This document shows positions 63,653 to 64,000 of a stretch of 64,000 nt of DNA, piece after piece. Both the position numbers and the translations under genes were made by a program. The first letter of the stretch is position 1. Every line of letters begins with the position of its first letter. This DNA is from Gemmatimonadota bacterium. Its GTDB lineage: Bacteria > Gemmatimonadota > Gemmatimonadetes > Palauibacterales > Palauibacteraceae. The stretch lies in the NCBI GenBank assembly GCA_022826685.1, contig JAJDUL010000028.1:1-64000 (forward strand), written 5' to 3'. Below the pieces are notes generated by a model that saw nothing but the letters and a program-made list of their open reading frames with translations, ran no database searches and was not told where the DNA came from.

Positions 63653-64000
63653 ATGAACGTACTGATGATTTCGCCGGGTTACCCGGCCGAGATGACGTAT
63701 TTCACACGGGGGCTCGCGGAGGTGGGCGCGAACGTCATCGGCCTGGGCGATCAGCCCGGGTCGGCGCTGCCCGAGGTCGCCCGGACGAGCGTGTCCACGC
63801 ACCTGCAGGTGAGGTCGCTGGCGGACGAGGCGGACGTGATGCGGCAGGTCGCCGCGCTCGCCGAGAGAACCCGCATCGACCGCGTGGAGTGTCTCTGGGA
63901 ACCCTTCATGATCCTCGCGGCGCGGCTGCGGGAGATGCTGGAGCTGCCCGGGCCGACCGTCGCGCAGACGCTCCCCTTCCGCGACAAGGAGGTGATGAAG
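63653..64000 (+). CDS. ATP-grasp ligase, paralogue 3, N-terminal part (gene G)
   Basis: The frame from ATG 63653 is open for all 116 codons to the right edge. The start MNVLMISPGYPAEMTYFTRG matches the pre-ATP domain of genes E and F. The visible part ends in TLPFRDKEVMK, whose RDK (110-112) falls at the same residues as in gene E. The ATP-binding domain lies outside the window. It lies 20 bases downstream of gene F on the same strand, so they are probably co-transcribed. The protein is thus very likely a third paralogue. Confidence 0.75.
   Translation, partial: MNVLMISPGYPAEMTYFTRGLAEVGANVIGLGDQPGSALPEVARTSVSTHLQVRSLADEADVMRQVAALAERTRIDRVECLWEPFMILAARLREMLELPGPTVAQTLPFRDKEVMK

Overview
The window is GC-rich (roughly 70 percent by eye), densely coded bacterial DNA with no gap over about 300 bases that lacks a gene. 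The gene content fits a Gemmatimonadota-like organism: BNR/sortilin-repeat secreted proteins, S9 and S41 peptidases, a DUF5916 protein, a short TonB-plug lipoprotein, PadR regulators and Ku/LigD. This assignment is an inference from gene content only. No rRNA, tRNA, CRISPR array, insertion sequence or prophage was seen.

1-12 kb is mostly housekeeping on the minus strand. One overlapping run is DUF2064 transferase, asparaginase II, CMD-family protein, obg and the start of dprA. A second run is ylbF-like, CDP-alcohol phosphatidyltransferase, inositol-3-phosphate synthase, tmk, an S41 protease and a TonB-plug lipoprotein. A third is rpmE, prfA and prmC. 12-19.6 kb holds a penicillin acylase, divergent ku and ligD (end joining), and an aminotransferase. 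19.6-21.3 kb is an AbiEi/AbiEii toxin-antitoxin pair behind a palindromic operator. 21.3-35 kb carries an exported S9 peptidase, FAD oxidoreductase and glutaminyl cyclase operon, mtnA, two small DinB/MTHFR-like genes, a Phd/PIN toxin-antitoxin pair with a perfect palindrome, a Tat-type aldo/keto reductase, a 1080-residue BNR-repeat protein and pheA. 35-43.6 kb has an amidase, an outer-membrane protein gene broken by an amber codon, and a methionine operon (metH plus a homocysteine methyltransferase/MTHFR fusion) led by a SAM-II riboswitch and an intrinsic terminator. 43.6-56.8 kb contains DUF5916, an OSBS/NSAR-type enolase with its GNAT partner, an S9 peptidase, an SDR, a PadR unit with tandem palindromes, an AGCS symporter with an unusual insert, and an alpha-glucan phosphorylase.

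The most unusual region is 56.8-64 kb. Seven consecutive genes encode four ATP-grasp ligases, two alpha/beta-hydrolase esterases and one cyanophycinase/peptidase-E-like serine hydrolase. Five of them form a tightly overlapping minus-strand operon and two run divergently, the last cut by the window edge. Three of the ATP-grasp proteins are clear paralogues. This looks like a dedicated amide- or peptide-ligating pathway with built-in hydrolases; its product is unknown, and it is the best candidate here for an undescribed system.
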